A stretch of DNA of 64,000 nt from Cerasibacillus quisquiliarum (GTDB lineage: Bacteria; Bacillota; Bacilli; Bacillales; Amphibacillaceae), in contig NZ_JACHHA010000004.1 of assembly GCF_014202495.1 (NCBI RefSeq), forward strand, positions 62,001 to 126,000, in the 5' to 3' direction. Position numbers and translations under genes: made by a program. This document shows, one piece after another, positions 47,706-55,622 of the stretch (positions are counted from its first letter, which is position 1; the number at the start of each line of letters is the position of its first letter). The notes below the pieces were generated by a model that ran no database searches, was not told the DNA's origin, and worked only from the letters and a program-made list of their open reading frames with translations.

Positions 47706-48100
47706 TATTGCTCAACTCCTTCAACTTGCGCTGCCTGTTCATGAATCTCTTTCTTTTCCGCTTTATCATCAGCAAGCTTCAATCCGATTACCCCGATAAT
47801 AATGAGAACGATGAAGAAAATCTTAGCCAAACTAATATGTTCACCAAATAAATACACATCCATTAAAAATGTCCCTATCGTTCCAACTCCTGCAAATACT
47901 GCGTAAACCGTTCCGCCTGGTAATCCTTCCACTGCTCGAGCTAAGAAATGTAAATCAAGGAATATAAATGAAATAATAAATATCCAATGCCACCATTCAG
48001 AAGCAACATTGAATCCAAAGATCCATACTAATTCAAAAAAACTCGTTAAAGCGACATAAACCCAATATTTCGCTTTACTCTCTCTTTTTACTACCATCAT
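47705..48100 (-). CDS. SMR-family multidrug efflux subunit (first of pair)
   Basis: About 131 residues. The membrane glutamate lies in SFFELVWIFGFN and the helix 3 motif is GGTVYAVFAGVGTIGT. A hydrophilic C-terminal tail (DDKAEKKEIHEQAAQVEG) is longer than in the partner. The frame opens at a TTG, but GGAG six bases before the ATG at 48100 marks the start. An exact palindrome sits 26 bases upstream. The pair plus its TetR regulator is a self-contained inducible efflux unit; the inducing drug or cation is unknown. Confidence 0.88.
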   Translation of the reverse strand: MMVVKRESKAKYWVYVALTSFFELVWIFGFNVASEWWHWIFIISFIFLDLHFLARAVEGLPGGTVYAVFAGVGTIGTFLMDVYLFGEHISLAKIFFIVLIIIGVIGLKLADDKAEKKEIHEQAAQVEGVEQ

Positions 48101-48125
48101 TGCTCTCTCCTTTTGTTGCAATTTT

Positions 48126-48149
48126 TGACTGATTATCAGTCATTTTATA
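48126..48149 (-). promoter_or_regulatory. TetR operator and -10 element of the SMR operon
   Basis: The perfect palindrome TGACTGA-TTA-TCAGTCA (48126-48142) begins one base downstream of a minus-strand TATAAA -10 (48149-48144). It would cover the transcription start. The same half-site occurs in front of the tetR gene. The -35 is poor. Confidence 0.75.
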
Positions 48150-48231
48150 AATAAAAAATACGCCTGGTAATCCCAAGCATCTTTATCATACTTCATTTAA
48201 TAATCAATCACTTCAAGTGATGCTTAATCGT

Positions 48232-48810
48232 TTACTGCGTTATTCCTAAAGCATGTTCTACAAAATGGAGTAATTCCTGCTTTTTTAAACTGGCTGCATT
48301 TTGATCACCATGTGAGTATAAGTAAGTTTGTTCAGCTGCCGATTCAATAAGACCAATTAATAGGACAGCAGTTTGATCGGGATGTATCGACTGACGAATG
48401 ACACCGTCTTTAACCGCTTTTTCTAAAAAATCACTCATCCATTCGTAATACGGAGCATAAATAGCTTCCCATTCCTGTAAATATTCCGTAGATGCAAGAC
48501 CTGCATAAATGAGTGCAAAAATATCACGGTAATCTTTCGTTATTTTAAAAACAACATGAATAACTTGTCTCAGTTGTTCCGAAAAAGATGCCGCTTGATC
48601 GATATGTTCTTTTACTTCTTCCAGTATTTTTTCAACCATCACTTCCGCAATAGATGGCATAACTGCTAATTTAGATGAAAAGTATAAATAAAATGTTCCT
48701 TGTGCTACCCCTGCTCGCTTCACTATATCCGATACTTTTGTTTTATCAATACCCTTTTCCGAAAAAACTTCAATTGCCGAATAAACAATACGCCCTTTTT
48801 TATCCGTCAT
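48232..48810 (-). CDS. TetR-family repressor of the SMR pair
   Basis: About 192 residues. The N-terminal helix-turn-helix is GIDKTKVSDIVKRAGVAQGTFYLYFSSK near 20-45. An all-helical ligand domain follows, with a later DQTAVLLIGLIESAAEQ helix. The ATG at 48810 follows AGGGGGAG; the open frame extends 11 codons upstream without need. It is directly upstream of, and on the same strand as, the SMR pair. Matching operators precede both units, so it likely represses itself and the pumps until a drug binds. Confidence 0.88.
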   Translation of the reverse strand: MTDKKGRIVYSAIEVFSEKGIDKTKVSDIVKRAGVAQGTFYLYFSSKLAVMPSIAEVMVEKILEEVKEHIDQAASFSEQLRQVIHVVFKITKDYRDIFALIYAGLASTEYLQEWEAIYAPYYEWMSDFLEKAVKDGVIRQSIHPDQTAVLLIGLIESAAEQTYLYSHGDQNAASLKKQELLHFVEHALGITQ

Positions 48811-48848
48811 ACCTGTCTCCCCCTCACAAGCATCTGCCATCATAAAAG

Positions 48849-48893
48849 TGACTGACAGTCATTCATTATACTAGAAAGATTTAATAAAAGCAA
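48849..48893 (-). promoter_or_regulatory. tetR promoter and autoregulatory operator
   Basis: On the minus strand TTGCTT (48893-48888), 17 bases, TATAAT (48870-48865), then the palindrome TGACTG-A-CAGTCA (48861-48849) over the expected start point. The half-site equals that of the SMR operator, but the spacer is 1 instead of 3 plus a shared base pair. Confidence 0.75.
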
Positions 48894-49172
48894 ATGAAAA
48901 TAGATGAAAACTCATAGAGAGCATTCGTACATTTACTTTTGATAAAAGTACGAATGATTAACATCTATTCTCGTATTGCCATTACAATTATTTCGTTATA
49001 AAGTATCCGTAAGGGGAATAACGATTAAGCATGCTAATCGCGGCGGGAAGATGTAGTTACTTCTAAAGTAATTTTGTTAACACTACCCGCCACGGTAATA
49101 ACAACTCAATTTATGTTTAATGTAAATGTTTCTAACAAAAATCCTTTCATCGGATACTGTCTTTTACGAATC
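48894..49172. other. gap downstream of wrbA-like gene with nested inverted repeats
   Basis: No gene. Inverted repeats are present: GGCGG at 49042 pairs with CCGCC at 49087-49091, and GTAGT at 49053-49057 pairs with ACTAC at 49082-49086. A near-palindrome GATTAAGCATGCTAATC sits at 49023-49039. It may act as a terminator for the convergent side or as a structured RNA; no T-run supports a plain terminator. Confidence 0.35.
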
Positions 49173-49775
49173 TTAATCCTTCATTTTTTTGGCCACATGA
49201 ATGACACGTCGTGCTTGATGTTTGACAGCGGCCTCAACATTTTTTTGCATTTCGCCATGTTGATTAACAGTTACACTTACTCCATAAGGATTTCCACCTG
49301 CTTGTGCAATAGCCGGATCTGTATAACCCGGTGCAGCTATAATGGCACCCCAATGCATCATCACCGTGTAGAAAGATAGTATTGTAGCTTCTTGACCACC
49401 ATTTTCGTTTTGCGCAGATGTCATGACACTCACTACTTTATTCATTGTCTGACCTTTTGCCCAAAGTCCACCTTGCTCATCAATAAATTGCTTCATCTGT
49501 GATGACATAACGCCAAAACGAGTTGGTGTACTGAATATAATGGCATCTGCCCAGACAATATCTTCTGATGTTGCCTCTTTTATATCTGCTGTTTTCTTCA
49601 TATGATCTTGCCATGCGGGATTTGAACGAATCGCTTCTTCAGGAGCTAACTCTTTTACCTTAACCACCCTTACTTCAGCACCCTCTTCTAATGCAGCTTC
49701 CTGAGCCCATTTCACCATCTGATAATTTGTTCCTGTCGAACTATAATAAATACATGCTAATTTAACTTGACTCAT
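49173..49775 (-). CDS. WrbA-like flavodoxin-fold NAD(P)H:quinone oxidoreductase
   Basis: 200 residues with the FMN loop YYSSTGTNYQMVKWA at the N-terminus, the FSTPTRFGVMSSQMKQFID segment and the GGGQE-type loop as ENGGQEATILSF. This is the WrbA/NQO fold, which reduces quinones with two electrons to limit redox cycling. The ATG follows GGGAAAG. It is monocistronic. The Gly-rich signature differs slightly from E. coli WrbA, so the exact subfamily is open. Confidence 0.87.
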   Translation of the reverse strand: MSQVKLACIYYSSTGTNYQMVKWAQEAALEEGAEVRVVKVKELAPEEAIRSNPAWQDHMKKTADIKEATSEDIVWADAIIFSTPTRFGVMSSQMKQFIDEQGGLWAKGQTMNKVVSVMTSAQNENGGQEATILSFYTVMMHWGAIIAAPGYTDPAIAQAGGNPYGVSVTVNQHGEMQKNVEAAVKHQARRVIHVAKKMKD

Positions 49776-50105
49776 TCATATCACTTTCCCTTTTAGAATA
49801 TCTTTTCTTATGTCATGTTTCCCTATTCTCGCTCACTTATGCAATATAACCTTTTAATGTGACGAGCTGTTGTCACTACTTACAAAGATTTTCATAAGAA
49901 TGACACTTAAGTGGTACCTCTTTCAAAAACAGTAAATGAAAAAGTCATATTTAAGACGAAATGGTATTTAGACAGAACGCAACATGGGATATATCGCATA
50001 ATAATAACTGAACGAGACGACACAGTGGAGCAGGTACCCAGTTTCTAAGTAAAATAAAAACAAGCGAAGAAATTGTTCCTCACTTGTTTTAAAACCACTT
50101 TTAAA
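49776..50105. other. 330-base gap between wrbA-like and purC genes
   Basis: It contains the purC terminator (50057-50090) and a small GTGAC/GTCAC hairpin (49859-49876) in the wrbA upstream region. No gene or clear operator is seen. Confidence 0.5.
50057..50090 (-). terminator. terminator of purC
   Basis: An 8-bp AAAACAAG/CTTGTTTT stem, extended by wobble pairs (50057-50070 with 50077-50090), with a T-rich tract on the minus side. Confidence 0.7.
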
Positions 50106-50786
50106 TTAATCTAATATCAACTTCGTTAAAGCAATTGGCTCAATATACTCTCCGTCTTTATATGCTCTTAAATTTCCACCAGATATTTCATCGATTAAAA
50201 TTATATCACCTGCATCATTTCGACCGAATTCAAGTTTAATATCATACAGTTCGACCCCTTTTTTAGCAAGTTCTGCTTTAACTAGAGATGAAATTTGTAT
50301 CGTCATTTCTTTTAATGTTTCATACTCATCACTTGATAATATTCCTAGCATCTCTAGAGCATCTTTACTAATTGGTGGGTCCCCACGTTCATCATCCTTT
50401 AACGTAACTTCTACAAATGCATCTAAAGCTTGACCTTCCTCAGCATACTTACCATATCGACGTAAGAAACTACCTACAGCACGATAACGACAAATGACTT
50501 CTAAACCCTCTCCAAATGATTTGGCAGGGATTACTTTCATTGTTTGATGCTCAATATCAGATGATATAAAATGTGTCAGAATATTTTCTCGTTCTAATCG
50601 TTCAAAGAAAAATGTCGTCAGCCTAAGTGCCGCTTTTCCTGCACCTTCTATCGTTAAGCCAACTGTATTAGCACCTGGATTAAACTTCCCATCTTCACCA
50701 GTCACGTCATCTTTAAATTTAAGTAAATAATTTCCATCATCTAACTGATATACGTCCTTCGTTTTACCCATGTAAACTAATTCCAT
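50106..50786 (-). CDS. purC: SAICAR synthase (phosphoribosylaminoimidazole-succinocarboxamide synthase), stand-alone
   Basis: 226 residues. It has the KTKDVYQLDDGNYLLKFKDDVT ATP-loop, VICRYRAVGSFLRRYG (conserved VVRN-like stretch in altered form), DDERGDPPIS, and the catalytic Mg-binding IKLEFGRND...LIDEISGGNLR. PurC joins CAIR and aspartate in purine synthesis. The C-terminal end is shorter and the sequence divergent from B. subtilis PurC as I recall it. It lies alone with its own terminator rather than in a pur operon, so it may be a second copy or a relocated one. Confidence 0.85.
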   Translation of the reverse strand: MELVYMGKTKDVYQLDDGNYLLKFKDDVTGEDGKFNPGANTVGLTIEGAGKAALRLTTFFFERLERENILTHFISSDIEHQTMKVIPAKSFGEGLEVICRYRAVGSFLRRYGKYAEEGQALDAFVEVTLKDDERGDPPISKDALEMLGILSSDEYETLKEMTIQISSLVKAELAKKGVELYDIKLEFGRNDAGDIILIDEISGGNLRAYKDGEYIEPIALTKLILD

Positions 50787-50962
50787 GTCGATTCCTCTTT
50801 CAACAAAATGGTATACGTCTATTATGTCATACTCTTTTTATACTGTAAATAAACCATTGATTGAACTTTACATAAAGTTAACCTTACTGACATACTATTT
50901 TAACAGTTATGTTATACATTATAAGTAAGATAAATAATGTCACCTGATTTGGAGGTCGTCAG

Positions 50963-51019
50963 ATGAAGTTCCCCTTGAAAGTCATCATATGTCTTACAGT
51001 GATATTATTTTATCTTTAG
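50963..51019 (+). CDS. possible 18-residue hydrophobic peptide
   Basis: An ATG five bases after the strong site TTGGAGGTCGTC opens an 18-codon frame encoding MKFPLKVIICLTVILFYL and a TAG. The peptide would be a single short membrane helix with two basic residues at its start. A terminator follows 20 bases later, so a discrete transcript of about 100-150 bases is likely. It could be a mini-membrane protein, a leader peptide of nothing downstream, or a small RNA. Its existence as a protein is unproven. Confidence 0.4.
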   Translation: MKFPLKVIICLTVILFYL

Positions 51020-51038
51020 GTGCCCATCCCCATTGTCT

Positions 51039-51078
51039 AAAGCCGATGCCCTCCCCTATGGTTCGGCTTTATTATTTT
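51039..51078 (+). terminator. terminator of the mini-gene
   Basis: An 8-bp stem AAAGCCGA/TCGGCTTT (51039-51046 with 51063-51070), followed by ATTATTTT. Confidence 0.7.
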
Positions 51079-51108
51079 GGAAATGAATCGTAAATCAAAA
51101 TAAATAAT

Positions 51109-51156
51109 AAAAGCAAGCTGATTTCCCTCCCCAAAGAAAGTCAGCTTGCTTTTTTC
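51109..51156. terminator. bidirectional terminator next to the CoA-transferase gene
   Basis: A perfect 13-bp stem (51109-51121 with 51141-51153) and T-runs on both sides. Confidence 0.85.
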
Positions 51157-51232
51157 GTTTCATCTATTTAAACCAACATTGAGCTTGTGCTTTTTTTCCC
51201 CTTTATTGTCTATATGCTTTTAATCAATATGA

Positions 51233-52738
51233 TTATGCATGAACTAATTCACGCATTGTACCATGTTTAATTAGATTTTCATGCCATGAAAAAGCTTTTT
51301 CTAAAACGTGTGGTGTATGACCACCGCGCTTTAAAGCCTCTTCATAGTACTCGCGCATTTGCTCGCGATACATCGGATGAACGCAGTTTTCTATGATTAA
51401 CGGCGCGCGTTCTCTTGGTGCTAGACCACGTAAATCCGCATAGCCTTGCTCAGTAATAACAACATCAACATCATGTTCAGTATGATCAACATGTGATACG
51501 AAAGGCACTACACTAGATATTTCTCCATTTTTTGCAGTGGATTTCGTAACGAAAATAGCTAAGCGTGCATTTCGTGCAAAATCACCAGATCCACCAATTC
51601 CATTCATCATCTTAGTTCCTGTCACATGTGTTGAGTTAACGTTTCCATATATATCAAATTCTAATGCAGTGTTAATTGAAATCGTTCCGAGTCGGCGAAT
51701 GATTTCTGGATGGTTAGAAATCTCTTGCGGACGCATCACTAATTTATCTCTATACTTTTCAAAATCACCGTAAACTTGTTTCATTTTCTCTTCTGAAATC
51801 GCAAATGAGCAACATGAGGCGCTTTTTACTTTGCCAGCATCAATCAAATCAAATACGGCATCTTGCAATACTTCTGAGTACACATCTAAGCCTTCAAATT
51901 CAGACTGAAGCATACCGTGTAATACCGCATTAGCGACAGAACCGATTCCCGCCTGAATTGGAGCAAGCTTCTCAGTTAATCGCCCTTGAGCAATTTCTTT
52001 CCGTAAAAAATCAAGCAAATGGTTTGCCATTGTTTGTGTTTCTTCATCAGGCGGCACGATATCTGAAGGTTCATCAAGTTTATCAGTAAACACGATGCCT
52101 TTAATTTTATCTAAGTCCACTTTAATCCCCGTTTGACCAATGCGATCATCCGGCTTAGTTAACGGAATCGGTGTACGCTCTCCTTGCGGATCTGGACTAT
52201 ATAAATCATGAACGCCTTCAAGATTTTCTGGCCATGCTGTATTTAATTCAATAATGATGTTCTTAGCATGTTCTGCGAATAAAAGAGAATTACCTACAGA
52301 GGATGAAAGAATAATTTCACCGTTTTCTGTTATGGAAATCGCTTCCAAAATAGCATAATCAATCGGCATGACATTGGAACGTACGAGTTCGGCTGTGTGA
52401 GACAAATGTTGATCGACAAAGTTAATCTGTCCATCATTAATCGCTTTCCGCATTGTTCGATCGACTTGGAATGGCAAACGTCTGTTAACGATACCTGCTT
52501 CAGTAAACAGCTTATCAATGTCTGAACCTAAAGACGCCCCAGTGTACACATTGACTTTAAATGATTCATGCTTTGCACGTTCAACTAAAGCATATGGAAC
52601 TGCTTTAACTTCGCCTGCACGTGTAAAGCCACTTAAGCCTAATGTCATACCGTCTTTTATCCAGCTTGCTGCTTCTTCTTTAGAGACGATGCGATCATGT
52701 AAAGCCTTGACTCTAATGCGTTTGAGCCTTTCCCCCAT
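51233..52738 (-). CDS. acetyl-CoA hydrolase / succinyl-CoA:acetate CoA-transferase family
   Basis: About 501 residues from the ATG at 52738, which AGAGGG precedes; the open frame begins 12 codons upstream. It shows family features: SGFTRAGEVKAVPYAL near the start, QAGIGSVANAVLHGML, YSEVLQDAVFDLID with the likely catalytic glutamate, and NGIGGSGDFARNARLAIF. It matches the AarC/Ach1/ScpC-type enzymes that exchange CoA between succinyl-CoA or propionyl-CoA and acetate, bridging acetate overflow with the TCA cycle. A LytTR regulator lies just upstream on the same strand. Confidence 0.9.
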   Translation of the reverse strand: MGERLKRIRVKALHDRIVSKEEAASWIKDGMTLGLSGFTRAGEVKAVPYALVERAKHESFKVNVYTGASLGSDIDKLFTEAGIVNRRLPFQVDRTMRKAINDGQINFVDQHLSHTAELVRSNVMPIDYAILEAISITENGEIILSSSVGNSLLFAEHAKNIIIELNTAWPENLEGVHDLYSPDPQGERTPIPLTKPDDRIGQTGIKVDLDKIKGIVFTDKLDEPSDIVPPDEETQTMANHLLDFLRKEIAQGRLTEKLAPIQAGIGSVANAVLHGMLQSEFEGLDVYSEVLQDAVFDLIDAGKVKSASCCSFAISEEKMKQVYGDFEKYRDKLVMRPQEISNHPEIIRRLGTISINTALEFDIYGNVNSTHVTGTKMMNGIGGSGDFARNARLAIFVTKSTAKNGEISSVVPFVSHVDHTEHDVDVVITEQGYADLRGLAPRERAPLIIENCVHPMYREQMREYYEEALKRGGHTPHVLEKAFSWHENLIKHGTMRELVHA

Positions 52739-52915
52739 TATAATCATCCCTCTTCTTACTGTAATATACTCCATATTTATTGTAACTTACTAAAAGTACT
52801 TTTTGGGGAAACACGTTAAATCGACAATTTTCACGTCTCAATCATATTATATGTCGTTTTAAATAGAAAATAATTGCTTTAATTTATTCTGATAAGTGGA
52901 TTTTAACATAAGTTT

Positions 52916-53557
52916 TTAAAATCCTAGTAATTTTCTAAAATAACTGGAATAATTTTGGCTAACTGGGACTCGAGCACCATTTGTTAATTCAAGAACAAAT
53001 GTCGAATGTGAATCCGGAAAAATATCTTTGATCTGATGGACATTGACTATAAAAGAGCGGTGGCAACGGATAAACATTTCTCGTGGTAAGGCATACTCGA
53101 ACTCTTGTAATGTGTTTTTATGCGTTCCAGTCACATCTAATGAATAAATATGGGTTTTTCGATTTTTCACTTCTATATAAATGACGTCTTCAAATGGGAC
53201 TGGCTTCCATCCATCAGATGTTCGAACAGTCACAACTGACTTTCCTTCTGTCATGGCTGGATAGACAGCTAGAACCGTTCCCTTTAATTCTTCCTTCTCA
53301 TAATACGGAACAGCCATGCCATGGTAAGGAACACCAAATATTTCACGATCAATAAATTCTGATACTTTCTGCTTTTTCTCTAATGCTTTATGAGCAATTG
53401 TTCCTCGTTTAATTGGATCTCCAGGGCTAATTTTTAAATCAATCCGTTTACTCGGACGAAAATAAATGTATTCTTCTTTATTCGTAATCGCAATCGAAAC
53501 TTCGTCTGAAAACAATTCACCTATAATATCTAATAAAGAATCAAAACTGATTTCCAC
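52916..53557 (-). CDS. LytTR-domain regulator with N-terminal sensor-like domain
   Basis: 213 residues starting at GTG, eight bases after GGGAGG. Residues 1-100 look like a PAS or GAF-like sensing domain without a phosphate-accepting receiver. A LytTR DNA-binding domain follows from about 108 to 212 (VTVRTSDGWKPVPFEDVIYIEVKNRKTHIYS and FIRCHRSFIVNVHQI). It is on the same strand 177 bases upstream of the CoA-transferase gene, so control of that gene is likely. LytTR sites are hard to recognise by eye; ACGTTAAAT and ACGTCTCAA in the gap could be half-sites. Confidence 0.8.
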   Translation of the reverse strand: MEISFDSLLDIIGELFSDEVSIAITNKEEYIYFRPSKRIDLKISPGDPIKRGTIAHKALEKKQKVSEFIDREIFGVPYHGMAVPYYEKEELKGTVLAVYPAMTEGKSVVTVRTSDGWKPVPFEDVIYIEVKNRKTHIYSLDVTGTHKNTLQEFEYALPREMFIRCHRSFIVNVHQIKDIFPDSHSTFVLELTNGARVPVSQNYSSYFRKLLGF

Positions 53558-53712
53558 TTCATTTTCCTCCCAATCAGTTGCTCGACTTTGATATGAATTA
53601 TTTATCTTCTTTAATCATAATATATTGTTCCTATATGTGCTACTTTTCACAATTAAATTCACCATTTTTTCGACATTTTTAAATATTTATATTAAAAATT
53701 TGAAAATATACT

Positions 53713-53751
53713 AAAAAAATCACGCCATATAAGAAATATACGGCGTGATTT
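53713..53751 (-). terminator. terminator of the thioesterase gene
   Basis: A 10-bp AAATCACGCC/GGCGTGATTT stem, extended by four AT pairs, followed on the minus strand by seven T. Confidence 0.88.
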
Positions 53752-53753
53752 CC

Positions 53754-54224
53754 TCATTTTTTAAACGTATCTGGCATCATAACAGCAATGACTATACCTT
53801 CAACACAACATACATCTCCTGCATACACTTTTGTAGTCACTTTAAACTTCTTCGGATGAATTTCCTCTACATTTCCAACTGCTTTTAATGGAACGCCCTC
53901 AGGAGTTGGAGCGAGGAAATTCACTGTGAGTGATCCTGTGACAAGACGTGGTGCATCTACACCATCACCAGGCTCGTGACCGTTTTTACGATGAACGTAT
54001 AAGGCAGCCGAGCCCGTTCCATGACAATCTATCAATGACGCAATTAAGCCACCGTATACAAAACCCGGAATAGCCGTATGCTCTGCTTTCGGTGTATACC
54101 AGGTGACCGTTTGATCACCATCCCAGCCTGTTTTTAACTGTAAGCCTAATTTGTTTAACCGTCCACATCCATAACACCATGCATAGTCATCTGCGTAATC
54201 ATCTTGTATCGCATGTTCAATCAT
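53754..54224 (-). CDS. PaaI-like hotdog thioesterase
   Basis: 156 residues. An N-terminal CYGCG (residues 17-21) precedes the hotdog fold, whose helix holds FVYGGLIASLIDCHGTGSA near 54-72 with the catalytic-type Asp. VTGSLTVNFLAPTPEG is the typical long strand. It likely hydrolyses an acyl-CoA. It is a single gene, convergent with nothing and divergent from htpX. Substrate unknown. Confidence 0.8.
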   Translation of the reverse strand: MIEHAIQDDYADDYAWCYGCGRLNKLGLQLKTGWDGDQTVTWYTPKAEHTAIPGFVYGGLIASLIDCHGTGSAALYVHRKNGHEPGDGVDAPRLVTGSLTVNFLAPTPEGVPLKAVGNVEEIHPKKFKVTTKVYAGDVCCVEGIVIAVMMPDTFKK

Positions 54225-54359
54225 GTCTTTTCCCCCTTCTTTACTTTACTTTTTAGCATACCATGAAAGCGCTATCCTTCGCACCATAATTACAGTTGTA
54301 TTATTGTTTATTTGCCCATATAATAGAATTAACAAATGATTGTAAACAGGGGGGAAAAC

Positions 54360-55232
54360 ATGGGAAAACGTATTTTTTACTTTTTATTAACGAACATCTT
54401 AGTATTGCTCACTATTAGTATCGTCTTTTCATTTGTTGGTGGGTATATTATAGATGGACAAATTGCTTACGGGCCGTTACTGATTATTAGTGCAGCGATT
54501 GGATTTTCAGGATCCTTTATTTCATTGTGGATGTCACGTTGGATGGCCAAGCGTGTTATGGGTGTACGTATTCTAGACCCAAACGGACCACTTACAGCAG
54601 AAGAAGAAATGGTTGTTGAGAAAGTACATCGCTTAACACGTGCTGCAGGCATGATGCATATGCCTGAAGTTGGAATATATGAGTCTGATGAGGTTAATGC
54701 TTTTGCAACAGGACCTTCTAAAAAGCGTTCTTTAGTTGCTGTTTCACGTGGGTTATTAAATGAAATGGATGATGATGCTATTGAAGGTGTCATCGCTCAT
54801 GAAGTTGCTCATATAGCCAATGGTGATATGGTAACGATGACTTTATTACAAGGTGTTGTGAACACATTCGTTGTCTTCCTCGCTCGAATTGTTGCATTTC
54901 TAGTCTCTCAAGTCGTTAGAGATGATATAGCACCGATTGTACACTTTGTTGCTATTATTGTCTTTCAACTTGTATTCTCAATCTTAGGAAGCCTGGTTGT
55001 CTTTGCCTATTCTCGACATCGTGAATTCCATGCGGATAAAGGTGGTGCCGACTTAGCTGGAACAGATAAAATGACACATGCTTTAAAAATGTTGAAGAAC
55101 TATGTCGATCGTGTGCAAAATGAAGAACAAACTGCTGTTGCAACACTAAAAATTAGTGGAAAGAGAAAATCATCCCTTTTTTCTACACATCCAGATTTAG
55201 ATGAACGTATTGAACGACTAAGTTCTTATTAA
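54360..55232 (+). CDS. htpX: HtpX membrane zinc metalloprotease
   Basis: About 290 residues from the ATG at 54360, which follows GGGGGGAAAAC; the open frame extends eight codons upstream. Two N-terminal helices, then the zinc motif HEVAH ([15 protein letters not shown]), two further helices, and the third ligand region [18 protein letters not shown]. It is an M48 protease that removes misfolded membrane proteins with FtsH. Its own terminator follows. Confidence 0.93.
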   Translation: MGKRIFYFLLTNILVLLTISIVFSFVGGYIIDGQIAYGPLLIISAAIGFSGSFISLWMSRWMAKRVMGVRILDPNGPLTAEEEMVVEKVHRLTRAAGMMHMPEVGIYESDEVNAFATGPSKKRSLVAVSRGLLNEMDDDAIEGVIAHEVAHIANGDMVTMTLLQGVVNTFVVFLARIVAFLVSQVVRDDIAPIVHFVAIIVFQLVFSILGSLVVFAYSRHREFHADKGGADLAGTDKMTHALKMLKNYVDRVQNEEQTAVATLKISGKRKSSLFSTHPDLDERIERLSSY

Positions 55233-55241
55233 GTGAACAAA

Positions 55242-55277
55242 CAAGCGGAAAACAAGAATACGTTTTCCGCTTGTTAT
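55242..55277 (+). terminator. terminator of htpX
   Basis: A perfect 12-bp stem (55242-55253 with 55262-55273), followed by a short T-rich tract. Confidence 0.8.
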
Positions 55278-55622
55278 TATTATATGAAGACGTGTAGCAT
55301 GTCGCGAATATATCTATAGAGAAGTTGTTAACCACTTTACATATAAGATTAGAAAGATATGTTGACACAAGAGATGACATAGAAAAGTCAATACATCATC
55401 TCAGTAAAAGTTTGTAATCCAAAAACGCGCAATGGGATTAAAAAAGCATTTTGCCATATTTTTAAACATACTTTATACATCCTATTTACATCGTTAGCTG
55501 AGTCATTACCGTTTCATCTATCTTTTCCTAGTCAGAGATACATTTTTTTGATAATCTATAAGAAGGGATGATGTGAAGTTTTTAACAATCTTTTCACTTA
55601 ATAGGGGTAGGGGGTTCATATC
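55278..55622. other. 345-base gap upstream of yutJ
   Basis: No gene is seen. A TTGACA at 55362 has no convincing -10. The ribosome site AGGGGG lies just before yutJ. Nothing else stands out. Confidence 0.4.

Larger units (their letters stand above)
50787..51232. other. 446-base gap with a possible mini-gene and two terminators
   Basis: Apart from the 18-codon frame at 50963 and the hairpins at 51039 and 51109, nothing coding is seen. An AT-rich upstream stretch (50870-50935) holds TTAACA- and TATACA/TATAAG-like elements that could be promoters. Confidence 0.5.

Noticed and set aside
48121-48231. ykkC-type guanidine riboswitch in front of the SMR pair
   Set aside because: The leader between the -10 and the start codon is too short, and it is occupied by the palindromic operator.
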